Assembly: GCA_937988865.1 (NCBI GenBank)
Contig: CALKHV010000196.1
Coordinates: 1-48,031 of the forward strand
DNA length: 48,031 bases
Direction of reading: 5' to 3'
From: an uncultured Propionibacteriaceae bacterium
Lineage (GTDB): Bacteria > Actinomycetota > Actinomycetes > Propionibacteriales > Propionibacteriaceae
How positions within the stretch are numbered: position 1 is the first letter of the stretch; the number at the start of each line of letters is the position of its first letter. A program made the position numbers and the translations under genes. Under the pieces are notes generated by a model. The model was not told the DNA's origin. It did no database searches and was given only the letters and a program-made list of their open reading frames with translations. Below, one piece after another: positions 15,162 to 23,440 of this stretch.

Positions 15162-17030
15162 TCAGTCGGAGAACTGGGTCGCGTACAACTCCGCGTACGG
15201 GCCCGGCGCGTTGACCAATGAGGCATGCGTCCCCCGCTGGACGATGCGTCCCGCTTCGACGACGAGGATCTGGTCGGCGTGGCGAACAGTGGAGAGTCGG
15301 TGGGCGATCACCACGGACGTCCGCCCGCTCATGGCCTCGTCCAGCGCCCTCTGCACCGCCACCTCCGACTCCGAATCGAGGTGCGCCGTCGCCTCGTCGA
15401 GCACCACGACGGGTGGCGCCTTCAACAACAGCCGGGCAATGGCGAACCGCTGGCGTTCGCCGCCTGACAAGCGGTAACCCCGCTCCCCCACCATCGTGTC
15501 GAGTCCGTCGGGAAGCCGGTCGACGAGGTCGATCACCTGGGCTGCGGTCAGCGCCGCCACCAATTCCTCCTCGGACGCACCGGGCTTCGCGTAGGTCAGG
15601 TTCGCGCGAATCGTGTCGTGGAACATGTGGGCGTCCTGCGTCACATACCCGATGGACGCCTGCAGGGACGCGAGCGTCAGCGCCCTGACGTCGTCGCCCC
15701 CGATCCGCACGGCGCCACTGCTCACGTCGTAGAGGCGGGCGAGCAGGTGGGTGATGGTCGTCTTGCCGGCCCCGGACGGCCCCACCAGCGCGAGCGTCTG
15801 GCCGGGTGACACGGCAAAGCTGACGTCGCGCAGCACCTGCTGGTTGGGCTTCTCCTCACCGCCGGGGGCCGCGGGTTCGAGCGACCCGAGGCTGAAGGTC
15901 GACGGATCGGGATAGGTGAAGTCGACATGGTCGAATTCGATGGACGCCGGCCCCGCAACCGGCCGGGCGTCGGGTGCGTCCGCGATCATCGGCTCGAGGT
16001 CGAGCACCTCGAAGACGCGCTCGAAGCTGACCAGCGCGCTCATCACATCGACCCGGACGTTCGTGAGCTGCATCAGCGGCCCGTACAGGCGTCCGAGGAG
16101 ACCCGCCAGGGCGGTCAGGGTGCCGACGGTCAGCGTCCCCTGCACCGCCATCCAGCCACCCGCCCCGTAGACCAGCGCGGTCGCGAGCGCCGCCACGAGC
16201 GTCATCGCGGTCATGAACCAGCGTCCGATCATGGCGATCTGCACGCCCAGGTGGCGCGTGGCGTCCGCCTTGGACGCGAAGAGCTCGTGTTCCTCGGACG
16301 GGCGTCCGAAGAGCTTCACGAGCAGCGCCCCCGACACCGCGAAGCGCTCCGTCATGAGGGCCGACATCTCACCGTTGAGCTGCATCCGGTCGCGGGTCAG
16401 CCCGGCGAGCCGACGTCCCACGAGTCGGGCCGGGATCAGGAAGATCGGCAACATGACCAGGGACGCGAGCGTGAGCGGAGCGTTGAGCACCAGCATCGCG
16501 GCCAGGACCAGGACCAGCTGGATCACATTGGACACGACATTCGAGAGCGTCGAGGTGAACGCCTGCTGCGCCCCGATGACGTCGGTCTGGAGGCGACTCA
16601 CGAGCTTCCCGGTGTGCGTCCGGCTGAAGAAGGCCAGCGGCAGGCTGGTCACATGGTCGAAGACCTGCGTGCGCAGGTCGTAGATCAACCCCTCGCCCAC
16701 CTTCGCCGAACACCAGCGCTGCAGGAGCCCGAAGCCGGCGTCCGCGATGGCGACAAGACCCACCACGATCGCAAGCTCGATGACCAGACCGGAATCCTGT
16801 TTGAGGACGCCGTCGTCGACGATGACCTTGAACAACAGGGGCGGTACGACGCCCAGCACCGCACCGATCACGACCGTCACGAGAAAGACCCCGAGCAGCG
16901 TGGTGTACGGGCGGCCGTAGCCGAGCACCCGGCGCACGACCCCCGGGCCCAGCTTGTGCCCGCGGACGTTCGGATCCTCGTGGGCCAGCCTCCCGACCAT
17001 GCGTCCGCCCATGCCTGGGTTCATGCTCAC
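15162..17030 (-). CDS. ABC transporter, fused permease and ATPase (exporter type)
   Basis: A 622-residue half-transporter of the lipid/drug exporter type. Six membrane helices lie in about residues 40-330, with the coupling segment SRTHTGKLVSRLQTDV. The ATPase domain has Walker A GPSGAGKTT near 417, Q-loop YVTQDAHMF near 463, signature LSGGERQRFAIARLLL near 522, Walker B VVVLDEATAHLD near 544 and the H-loop IAHRLST near 580. It would act as a homodimer. The substrate is unknown. The frame allows GTG at 17030 or ATG at 17024; AAGGGG lies before the GTG. This gene is unusually dense in GCGTCC/GGACGC (about 21 copies by hand count). Confidence 0.93.
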   Translation of the reverse strand: MSMNPGMGGRMVGRLAHEDPNVRGHKLGPGVVRRVLGYGRPYTTLLGVFLVTVVIGAVLGVVPPLLFKVIVDDGVLKQDSGLVIELAIVVGLVAIADAGFGLLQRWCSAKVGEGLIYDLRTQVFDHVTSLPLAFFSRTHTGKLVSRLQTDVIGAQQAFTSTLSNVVSNVIQLVLVLAAMLVLNAPLTLASLVMLPIFLIPARLVGRRLAGLTRDRMQLNGEMSALMTERFAVSGALLVKLFGRPSEEHELFASKADATRHLGVQIAMIGRWFMTAMTLVAALATALVYGAGGWMAVQGTLTVGTLTALAGLLGRLYGPLMQLTNVRVDVMSALVSFERVFEVLDLEPMIADAPDARPVAGPASIEFDHVDFTYPDPSTFSLGSLEPAAPGGEEKPNQQVLRDVSFAVSPGQTLALVGPSGAGKTTITHLLARLYDVSSGAVRIGGDDVRALTLASLQASIGYVTQDAHMFHDTIRANLTYAKPGASEEELVAALTAAQVIDLVDRLPDGLDTMVGERGYRLSGGERQRFAIARLLLKAPPVVVLDEATAHLDSESEVAVQRALDEAMSGRTSVVIAHRLSTVRHADQILVVEAGRIVQRGTHASLVNAPGPYAELYATQFSD

Positions 17031-17102
17031 GCGATCACCCCTTCCGCCTCGTGCGCCCCGATTGATTCAAGCACGCCCCACGGACACTCCCGCAGGACGG
17101 GG

Positions 17103-18710
17103 TCAGGCCAGCGAGATGAGGTCGGCGTAGTCGGGCGTCCACATGTCTTCGACGCCGTCGGGCAGCAGCAGGACGCGGTCAGGTTCGAGCGCGTGCACAG
17201 CTCCCTCGTCGTGCGTCACGAGCACGACAGCCCCCGCATAGGTGCGAATGGCGTTCAAAACCTCAGCCCTGGACGCCGGGTCGAGGTTGTTGGTCGGCTC
17301 ATCGAGCAGCAACAGGTTCGCCTGGCTGACCACGAGCATCGCCAGTGCGAGCCGCGTCTTCTCCCCGCCGGACAGCACGCGCGACGGCTTCTCGGCATCG
17401 TCGCCGCTGAAGAGGAAGGATCCGAGGATTCGGCGCACTTCGGTCTCGGTCAGATTCGGGGACGCCGACTTCATGTTGTCGAGCACCGATTGCGACAAGT
17501 CGATGAGGTCATGTTCCTGCGCGAAATACCCGATCTTGAGGCCGTGACCGTGGATCACTTCCCCGGTGTCGGATTCCTCCACGCCGGCCAGGATGCGCAA
17601 CAGGGTGGTCTTGCCCGCACCGTTCAGCCCCAGCACGACGACCTGCGACCCCTTGTCGATGTTGAGGTCGACGTCGGTGAACACCTCGAGCGACCCGTAG
17701 GACTTCGACAATTCGCGTGCCATCAACGGCGTCTTCCCGCAGGGCGCGGGAGCAGGGAAGCGAATCCTCGCCACCTTGTCGGCCGTGCGTTCGCCTTCGA
17801 TGCCGGCGAGCAATCGCTCGGCCCGCTTGGCCATGTTCTGGGCTGCGGTCGCCTTGGTGGCCTTCGCCCGCATCTTGTCGGCCTGGGCCATCAACTGGTC
17901 GGCCTTGCGTTCGGCGTTGACGCGTTCGCGCTTGCGTCGCTTCTCATCGGTCTCACGCTGCGTGAGGTAGAGCTTCCACCCCATGGAATAGATGTCGAGT
18001 TCGGCCCGATTGGCATCGAGGTGGAAGACCTTGGTGACCGTCGACTCCAGCAGTCCGGTGTCGTGACTGATCATGACCACCCCACCGGAGTATCCCTGCA
18101 GGAATCCTCGCAGCCACGTGATCGAATCGGCGTCCAGGTGGTTGGTGGGTTCGTCCAGCAGGAGCGTGTCGGCGCCCGAGAACAGGATGCGCGACAGTTC
18201 GATCCGTCGGCGCTGACCACCGGAGAGGTGGCGCAGCGGCTGACTCAGGACGCGATCCGGCAGCCCCAGGTTGGCGGCAATCCGAGCCGCCTCCGACTCT
18301 GCGGCATAGCCGCCCGCCGCCACGAGTTCTGACTCTGCCCGGGCGTACGAGTCCATTGCAGCGTCGCGTTGGGCACCCGTCGATTCCGACATCGCGACCT
18401 CATAGCGCCGCATGCGCGCCAGCACGCGATCGAGCCCGCGCGCCGACAGGATGCGGTCACGGGCGAGGACGTCGAGATCGCCGTCGCGCGGGTCCTGGGG
18501 CAGGTAACCGAGCTGCCCGGTGCGGGTGACCTGACCGGACGCCGGCAGCCCCTCCCCTGCGAGGATGCGCGTCAACGTCGTCTTTCCGGCGCCGTTGCGA
18601 CCCACGAGACCGATCCGGTCGCCGGGCAGCACCTGGAACGACACGGGCGACAGCAAGAGCCTCGCGCCGGCCCTGACCTCGACCTGGTTCACCTGGAGCA
18701 CACCGTCCAT
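17103..18710 (-). CDS. ABC-F family ATPase
   Basis: A 535-residue soluble protein with two ABC domains and no membrane part, the ABC-F architecture of ribosome-associated translation factors. Domain 1 has GRNGAGKTT near 37, LSGGQRRRIELSR near 164 and LLLDEPTNHLD near 185. Domain 2 has GLNGAGKTT near 356, LSGGEKTRLALA near 447 and LLLLDEPTNNLD near 470. The linker (about 245-310) is helical and highly charged (KRRKRERVNAERKA), as expected for the P-site tRNA interaction motif. M. tuberculosis Rv1473 is a likely relative. Antibiotic resistance or EttA-like function cannot be separated from sequence. A GGGAAG lies close to the ATG. Confidence 0.93.
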   Translation of the reverse strand: MDGVLQVNQVEVRAGARLLLSPVSFQVLPGDRIGLVGRNGAGKTTLTRILAGEGLPASGQVTRTGQLGYLPQDPRDGDLDVLARDRILSARGLDRVLARMRRYEVAMSESTGAQRDAAMDSYARAESELVAAGGYAAESEAARIAANLGLPDRVLSQPLRHLSGGQRRRIELSRILFSGADTLLLDEPTNHLDADSITWLRGFLQGYSGGVVMISHDTGLLESTVTKVFHLDANRAELDIYSMGWKLYLTQRETDEKRRKRERVNAERKADQLMAQADKMRAKATKATAAQNMAKRAERLLAGIEGERTADKVARIRFPAPAPCGKTPLMARELSKSYGSLEVFTDVDLNIDKGSQVVVLGLNGAGKTTLLRILAGVEESDTGEVIHGHGLKIGYFAQEHDLIDLSQSVLDNMKSASPNLTETEVRRILGSFLFSGDDAEKPSRVLSGGEKTRLALAMLVVSQANLLLLDEPTNNLDPASRAEVLNAIRTYAGAVVLVTHDEGAVHALEPDRVLLLPDGVEDMWTPDYADLISLA

Positions 18711-18756
18711 CTTCCCGCGCCGCGACCGGGAGCACCAAACCGGCCACCTGCGGGGT

Positions 18757-18770
18757 TACCATCGGCCATG
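18757..18770 (+). promoter_or_regulatory. Leaderless promoter: TACCAT-N5-ATG
   Basis: TACCAT at 18757-18762, five bases, then the ATG at 18768. The spacing is one shorter than in most other examples in this window. Confidence 0.45.
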
Positions 18771-19292
18771 ACCGACGCCTACCAACCCATCCCGGACGAC
18801 AAGGACTGGACCTGGGTCATCGACGAGGGATGTCCGGAGTGCGGCTTCGAACCGCAGGACCCTCCCACGACCGGGGCACGAGTGAGCGCAACGATCCCCC
18901 GCTGGCAGGCCGTTCTCGCCCGGGCAGACGTCGCCATCCGCCCCGAGCCACAGGTCTGGTCGCCCCTGGAATATGCGTGCCACGTCCGCGACGTCTGCCG
19001 CCTCTTCGAACGCCGGCTGGAGCTGATGCTCGAGACCGATGACCCGACGTTCGACAACTGGGACCAGGACGAAACCGCCATCGCAGAGGACTACGCGCAC
19101 CAGGACGCCGTCGCCGTCGCGACAGAACTCACCGAGGCGGCCGAAAGCGTGTCGATCGCGTTCGACCGCGTCCGGGACGAGGAGTGGGGACGCCCCAGCC
19201 GCCGCTCGAACGGGTCACGCTTCTCGGTGTCGAGCTTCGCCGTGTACTTCCTGCACGACGTCGAACACCACCTGCACGACGTGGCCGGTTGA
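18768..19292 (+). CDS. DinB-fold protein
   Basis: A 174-residue protein of the DinB/YfiT superfamily, four-helix bundles that bind a metal through histidines. It begins with the WVIDEGCPECGFEP segment common in actinobacterial members. VWSPLEYACHVRDVCRLFERRL (about 64-85) supplies a first His. The C-terminal FLHDVEHHLHDV provides the usual closing pair. Members act as thiol-dependent transferases or detoxification enzymes, but this one's substrate is not known. It ends 15 bases before the convergent CtaA-family gene. Confidence 0.85.
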   Translation: MTDAYQPIPDDKDWTWVIDEGCPECGFEPQDPPTTGARVSATIPRWQAVLARADVAIRPEPQVWSPLEYACHVRDVCRLFERRLELMLETDDPTFDNWDQDETAIAEDYAHQDAVAVATELTEAAESVSIAFDRVRDEEWGRPSRRSNGSRFSVSSFAVYFLHDVEHHLHDVAG

Positions 19293-19295
19293 TCT

Positions 19296-19312
19296 CCTGA
19301 CCTGCCGTCAGG
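19296..19312. terminator. Short hairpin between convergent genes
   Basis: CCTGAC, a 5-base loop and GTCAGG lie across the end of the DinB-fold gene and the stop of the opposing gene. The stem is only 6 bp and no T-tract follows. Confidence 0.25.
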
Positions 19313-20180
19313 CCCTCGTCGATCTCCCGAGGGACGCCCTGGCTGCCAGCAGCCCGAGCAGCCAGAGAATGGCCGCCGCCGTCGCGCAATAGGCCGCTGC
19401 CAGCCACATCCGGCTCGGGTGACGGGCGATCCACTGACCCAGACCCATCTCGACCGCGAACAACGCCAGCAGCACCCAACCATGGGACGCCAGAGCCCGC
19501 GTCCGGGTCGCCAACCATCCAGTCGCGACCAGCGCGACCGCGGCTGCGAGACCCACGACGATACGCACCAGCTGCAGCCATGGCAGCCGATCGGACGCAT
19601 GGATCGCCCACGTCGGCCAGCCCAGGCAGGCCGTGAACGACCCCGCGCCGGCGGTCTCCAGGGCGATGAGGTGCATGACCCACGTGAGTCCGACCCCCGC
19701 CCACGCCAGCGTCGACAACCGCGTCCACGACCACGACGCGTTGTCGCGACGCACCTGCACCCACGCCAGGTTCATCGCCAGCATGCAGGTCAGCGCGCAA
19801 CCGAGGTCGACGACCGCCCAGCCGCGGGGAAGTCCGTGGAGCACCACGACCGCCCCACTGATGGCCGACACACCGGCGCACCCGAGGGCCACCCAGGGAA
19901 GGACCTTGGCCCGCAGGTGCCGACGCTCCAGGCGGAGGCCCGCGATCGCGGCGGCCAGCAGCAGCGGGCCGGTCGAGAAGGCCACCACGCGGTGGACGAA
20001 TTCGATGAGGGGGTGGATCTCGCCAGCCGGCCCGAACTGTTCCGGGTAGCAGCCGGGCCACGTCGGGCAGGCCATGCCGGAGTCGGTGGCAGAGTTCACC
20101 GCGCCGAGCGTGACGGTCAGGAAGGTCGCCACGGCGGCGACGGCGTAGAGCGTGCGGACGACACGAGAGGGTGAGGACAC
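19308..20180 (-). CDS. Divergent COX15/CtaA-family membrane protein
   Basis: A 290-residue protein with about eight membrane helices and the haem A synthase layout. It keeps the cysteine loop ACPTWPGC (C38, C44) and H63 in EFVHRVV. The His expected in the second N-terminal ligand position is Asp (AVVDLGCAL, D125). H194 (AIHASD) fits the third ligand, and the fourth position has no His (MWLAAAYC). The partner CtaA at 39682 shows a different set of ligands. The GTG at 20180 is seven bases after TAGGGT and is preferred over an upstream in-frame codon at 20213. It may be an assembly factor or a second synthase subunit; its enzymatic activity is doubtful. Confidence 0.85.
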   Translation of the reverse strand: MSSPSRVVRTLYAVAAVATFLTVTLGAVNSATDSGMACPTWPGCYPEQFGPAGEIHPLIEFVHRVVAFSTGPLLLAAAIAGLRLERRHLRAKVLPWVALGCAGVSAISGAVVVLHGLPRGWAVVDLGCALTCMLAMNLAWVQVRRDNASWSWTRLSTLAWAGVGLTWVMHLIALETAGAGSFTACLGWPTWAIHASDRLPWLQLVRIVVGLAAAVALVATGWLATRTRALASHGWVLLALFAVEMGLGQWIARHPSRMWLAAAYCATAAAILWLLGLLAARASLGRSTRA

Positions 20181-20193
20181 GGCCCTGACCCTA
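20178..20193 (-). promoter_or_regulatory. Leaderless promoter: TAGGGT-N7-GTG
   Basis: Minus strand TAGGGT (20193-20188), seven bases, then the GTG at 20180. Confidence 0.5.
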
Positions 20194-20265
20194 CAGACGC
20201 ACTGGCTGCGCACTCACGGTGGGTAGACCAACGACAAGTGCGCAGCGAACTGACCCAAGGGCCCG

Positions 20266-20652
20266 TCAGACGTTGAAACCGATGGCGCGGAGCTGCTCGC
20301 GTCCGTCGTCTGTGATCATCGCCAGGCTCCACGGCGGCAGCCAGACCCAGTTGATCGTGACGGAGTTCACGAGGCCCTCCAGCACGGTCTGGGTGTCGTA
20401 CTCGATGCGGTCGGTGAGGGGACAGGTGGGCGACGTCAGCGTCATGTCGATGGTCGCGTTGTTGTCATCGTCCACATGGACGCCGTACACGAGGCCGAGG
20501 TCGACCACGTTGACCATGAGTTCGGGGTCGACGACGTCGCGCATGGCCTCCTCGATGTCTTCAATGCTCGGACGCGCAGCCGGCGCTCCGACCACGGGCA
20601 GGTCGTCCTTGACCAGGTCACTCGGACGCGGCTCGGGTGGGGTGTACATCAT
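20266..20652 (-). CDS. sufT: SufT-like metal-sulfur cluster assembly factor (MIP18/DUF59)
   Basis: A 128-residue protein of the MIP18/DUF59 family that helps mature Fe-S proteins. The domain starts at SIEDIEEAMRDVVDPEL (about 28-45). It includes the invariant DPE and the cysteine motif TLTSPTCPLTD near 73-83. It closes with the WLPPWSLAMITDDGREQLRAIGF tail. Its start overlaps the sufU stop by four bases, making it the last gene of the SUF operon, as in mycobacteria (Rv1466). It is thought to act in cluster transfer rather than sulfur mobilisation. Confidence 0.93.
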   Translation of the reverse strand: MMYTPPEPRPSDLVKDDLPVVGAPAARPSIEDIEEAMRDVVDPELMVNVVDLGLVYGVHVDDDNNATIDMTLTSPTCPLTDRIEYDTQTVLEGLVNSVTINWVWLPPWSLAMITDDGREQLRAIGFNV

Positions 20653-21101
20653 GCCTCCTCAGGGGCGGTCGAACTGGCCTGGAGGACGGCATCACGCATC
20701 GCCGACCAGCCCAGCAGGGCGCACTTCACGCGCGCGGGGAATTGTGAGACGCCGACGAAGGCGATGGCGTCCTCGAAGCGGTCCTCGTCCGGGGTGGCCT
20801 TCCCCCGCGACTGCATGAGGGCCAGGAACTCGTCGTGCAGGGCGAGCGCGTCGGCCACCGGACGTCCGACGACGAGGTCGCTCATCACCGACGTGGACGC
20901 CTGCGAGATCGAGCAACCGACACCCTCGTACGAGACGTCGGCCACCTCGTCACCTTCGAGCCGGACTCGCAGCGTCAATTCGTCACCACAACTGGGGTTG
21001 ACGTGGTGCACCTGCACCCCGAACGGCTCCCGCAAGCCGGAATGATGCTTCTCGCGGTAGTGGTCGAGGATGATCTGCTGGTACATCTCTTCGACGTTCA
21101 T
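20649..21101 (-). CDS. sufU: SufU, zinc-dependent sulfurtransferase for SufS
   Basis: A 150-residue IscU-fold protein of the SufU type. It accepts persulfide sulfur from SufS and passes it to SufBCD. It begins MYQQIILDHYREKHHSG, as SufU proteins do. The three conserved cysteines lie in NPSCGD, EGVGCSISQAS and RVKCALLGW. The extended insertion before the last Cys, typical of SufU and absent from IscU, is present. It overlaps sufS upstream and sufT downstream by four bases each. Confidence 0.96.
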   Translation of the reverse strand: MNVEEMYQQIILDHYREKHHSGLREPFGVQVHHVNPSCGDELTLRVRLEGDEVADVSYEGVGCSISQASTSVMSDLVVGRPVADALALHDEFLALMQSRGKATPDEDRFEDAIAFVGVSQFPARVKCALLGWSAMRDAVLQASSTAPEEA

Positions 21102-22348
21102 CGATGCCCTCCGAAGAAGTCGCGGGTGTAGTCGAGCGCCTCGCCGAGCGCGTCGATCTCGGCGCGGGTCGTGTAGAGGTACGACGACGCACGGGTCGAA
21201 CTCTGGACGCCGAGTCGTTCGTGCAGCGGACGCGCGCAGTGGTGCCCACCGCGGATCGCGACGCCTCGCGAGTCCAGCAGCTGCATCACGTCGTGGGGAT
21301 GGACACCCTCAAGGGTGAACGAGATCGCTCCCCCACGGTCGACGTTGGTCGTCGGCCCCAGGACGCGCACCCCCCGCACCCGCGACAGGACGTCGAGCGC
21401 CTGTGTGGTCAACGCGTTCTCGTGCGCCGCGATGGCGTCCATCCCGATTCCCCGGACGTAGTCGATCGCCGCCCCGAGACCGACCGCCTGCGCGATCGGC
21501 GGCGTCCCGGCTTCGAACCGGTACGGAGGGTCGGCGTAGGTCGAGCCGGTCATCTTCACCACCTCGATCATCTCGCCCCCACCCAGGAAGGGCGGCAGTG
21601 AGGCGAGCAGGTCGTAGCGTCCCCACAGGACGCCGACTCCCGTCGGCCCGCAGACCTTGTGCCCGGTGAAGGCGAGCAGGTCGGCCCCCAACGCCGTCAC
21701 GTCCGTCGCGAGATGGGGCACCCCCTGGGACGCGTCCACCACCACGACCGCACCGACCGAGTGGGCGGCGTCCGCGATCTGCCGGATGGGGTTCACCGTG
21801 CCGAGGACGTTGCTCACCCAGGTGAGCGACACGACCTTCGTGCGCTCGTTGATCAGCCCCTCCTGCTCGGCCGTGTCAAGGTCGAGTCGCCCCTCGTCGG
21901 TGACGTCGAACCAGCGCAGGGTCGCGCCGGTCCGCTCGCAGGCGAGCTGCCACGGGACGATGTTGGAGTGGTGTTCCATGACGCTCACCACCACTTCGTC
22001 CCCCGGACGCAGTCGCGACCCGAGCGTGTGGGCCGCCAGGTTCAACGCCTCGGACGCATTCTTGGTGAAGACGATCTCGTTGGCGCTCGCGGCCCCGATG
22101 AAGCCCGCGACGGTTTCTCGCGCCCCCTCGAACGCCTCGGTCGCCTCAGCCCCGAGCAGGTGCATCGCCCGCGCCACATTCGCATTGTGCTGCAGGTAGT
22201 GGGATGCGATCGCGTCCACGACCTGGCGTGGCTTCTGCGAGGTGTTGGCCGAGTCGAGGTAGACCAGCGGACGCTCCCCCACCCTGCGCGACAGGATGGG
22301 GAAGTCGGCGCGAATCGCCTCGACGTCGTAGGTCATCTGATCAGGCAT
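21098..22348 (-). CDS. sufS: Cysteine desulfurase SufS
   Basis: Pyridoxal-phosphate enzyme, 416 residues, that releases sulfur from cysteine as a persulfide for cluster building. The PLP lysine is K231 in FTGHKVCGPTGVG. The persulfide cysteine is C371 in RGGHHCARPLHERLG, the short-loop arrangement of group II desulfurases. VMEHHSNIVPW near 124-133 is the PLP-stacking His region. The ATG at 22348 overlaps the end of sufC by eight bases and has AAGG upstream. A second ATG twelve bases later is possible. Confidence 0.97.
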   Translation of the reverse strand: MPDQMTYDVEAIRADFPILSRRVGERPLVYLDSANTSQKPRQVVDAIASHYLQHNANVARAMHLLGAEATEAFEGARETVAGFIGAASANEIVFTKNASEALNLAAHTLGSRLRPGDEVVVSVMEHHSNIVPWQLACERTGATLRWFDVTDEGRLDLDTAEQEGLINERTKVVSLTWVSNVLGTVNPIRQIADAAHSVGAVVVVDASQGVPHLATDVTALGADLLAFTGHKVCGPTGVGVLWGRYDLLASLPPFLGGGEMIEVVKMTGSTYADPPYRFEAGTPPIAQAVGLGAAIDYVRGIGMDAIAAHENALTTQALDVLSRVRGVRVLGPTTNVDRGGAISFTLEGVHPHDVMQLLDSRGVAIRGGHHCARPLHERLGVQSSTRASSYLYTTRAEIDALGEALDYTRDFFGGHR

Positions 22349-23108
22349 CTGCCTTCACGTTCTGGGTGTACTTGACGTAGCCCTCGGCCTCCAACTGCTC
22401 GGCGAGTTCCTTGCCACCCTCCTCGGCCACGCGTCCATCGACGAACACGTGCACGAAGTCGGGGTTGATGTAGCGCAGGATGCGCGTGTAGTGGGTGATC
22501 AGCAGGACGCCGCGGTCACCCTGGGCCGAGTACCGGTTGACGCCGTCGGCGACGACGCGCAGGGCGTCGATGTCAAGGCCGGAGTCGGTCTCGTCGAGGA
22601 TCGCGAACTTGGGGTTCAGCAGTTCGAGCTGGGCGATCTCGTGGCGCTTCTTCTCGCCACCCGAGAAACCCTCGTTGACCGAGCGTCCCGAGAACGAGTG
22701 GTCGAGCTGCATCTTCTCGAGGGCGGCGTTGACGTCCTTGACCCAGGTGCGCACCTTCGGCGCCTGGCCGTCGAGAGCGGTCTTCGCGGTGCGCAGGAAG
22801 TTCGACACGCTCACACCCGGCACCTCGACCGGGTACTGCATGGCGAGGAACAGGCCTGCACGGGCGCGCTCGTCAACCTTCATCGTCGTGAGGTCGGCGC
22901 CGTCGAGAAGCACCGAACCCGAGGTGATCGTGTACTTCGGGTGACCGGCGATCGAGTAGGCCAGCGTCGACTTGCCGGAACCGTTCGGTCCCATGATCGC
23001 GTGCACCTCGCCCGAGTTCACGGTGAGGTTGACCCCCTTCAGGATCTGCTTGGGCCCGGACTCGGTCTGGACGTCCACGTGCAGGTCAATGATTTGGAGC
23101 GTGGCCAT
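22341..23108 (-). CDS. sufC: Fe-S cluster assembly ATPase SufC
   Basis: ABC-type ATPase of the SufBCD scaffold, 255 residues. It has Walker A GPNGSGKST near 39, the SufC-specific AMQYPVEVPGVSVSNFLR near 90-107, signature NEGFSGGEKKRHEI near 148 and Walker B FAILDETDSGLD. The H-loop is ITHYTRIL. In SufC the Walker B is followed by E-T-D-S-G rather than E-P-T, as here. The ATG lies just after the Rieske gene's stop (23111) with GGAG nearby. It couples into sufS. Confidence 0.97.
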   Translation of the reverse strand: MATLQIIDLHVDVQTESGPKQILKGVNLTVNSGEVHAIMGPNGSGKSTLAYSIAGHPKYTITSGSVLLDGADLTTMKVDERARAGLFLAMQYPVEVPGVSVSNFLRTAKTALDGQAPKVRTWVKDVNAALEKMQLDHSFSGRSVNEGFSGGEKKRHEIAQLELLNPKFAILDETDSGLDIDALRVVADGVNRYSAQGDRGVLLITHYTRILRYINPDFVHVFVDGRVAEEGGKELAEQLEAEGYVKYTQNVKADA

Positions 23109-23110
23109 GG

Positions 23111-23440
23111 TCAGTTCTCCTGAAAGGTGAGAGGTGAATCGGGATCGATGTAGATGGTGTCGCCGGTGACGACGACGGGATAGACGGGCACCGGACGCGT
23201 GGCCGGAAGGTTGAGGGCACGCCCGGTGCGCAGGTCGAAGGTCGAGCCGTGCAGGTAGCACTCGACCGTCCCGTCGCGCAGGTCCCCCTCGCTCAGCGGC
23301 ACGTGACCGTGGGAGCAGAGGTCTTCGATGGCGAAGAACTCGTCCCCGTGGCGCACGATGGCGACGTCGAAATCGGGCAGTTCGACGACGAAGGGACGCG
23401 CGGTCACCTCGTCGACCGAACAGGCGCGGACCAGCGTCAC
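23111..23440 (-). CDS. Rieske [2Fe-2S] ferredoxin-like protein in the suf operon
   Basis: A 109-residue small Rieske protein, resembling ferredoxin components of aromatic dioxygenases and NirD. The cluster motifs are CSHGHVPL (C-x-H) near 42-49 and CYLHGSTFD (C-x2-H) near 61-69, so all four ligands are present. It has no membrane anchor. GTG at 23440 overlaps the sufD stop by four bases, and sufC follows at once, so it is co-translated with the SUF machinery. A Rieske gene in this position occurs in other actinobacterial suf operons. Its role, perhaps electron supply or redox sensing, is not established. Confidence 0.93.
   Translation of the reverse strand: MTLVRACSVDEVTARPFVVELPDFDVAIVRHGDEFFAIEDLCSHGHVPLSEGDLRDGTVECYLHGSTFDLRTGRALNLPATRPVPVYPVVVTGDTIYIDPDSPLTFQEN

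Noticed and set aside
15927..18332. An 801-codon open frame antisense to the exporter and ABC-F genes
   Set aside because: It mirrors the codon bias of two certain genes on the other strand, has no family motif, and high GC makes such frames common.
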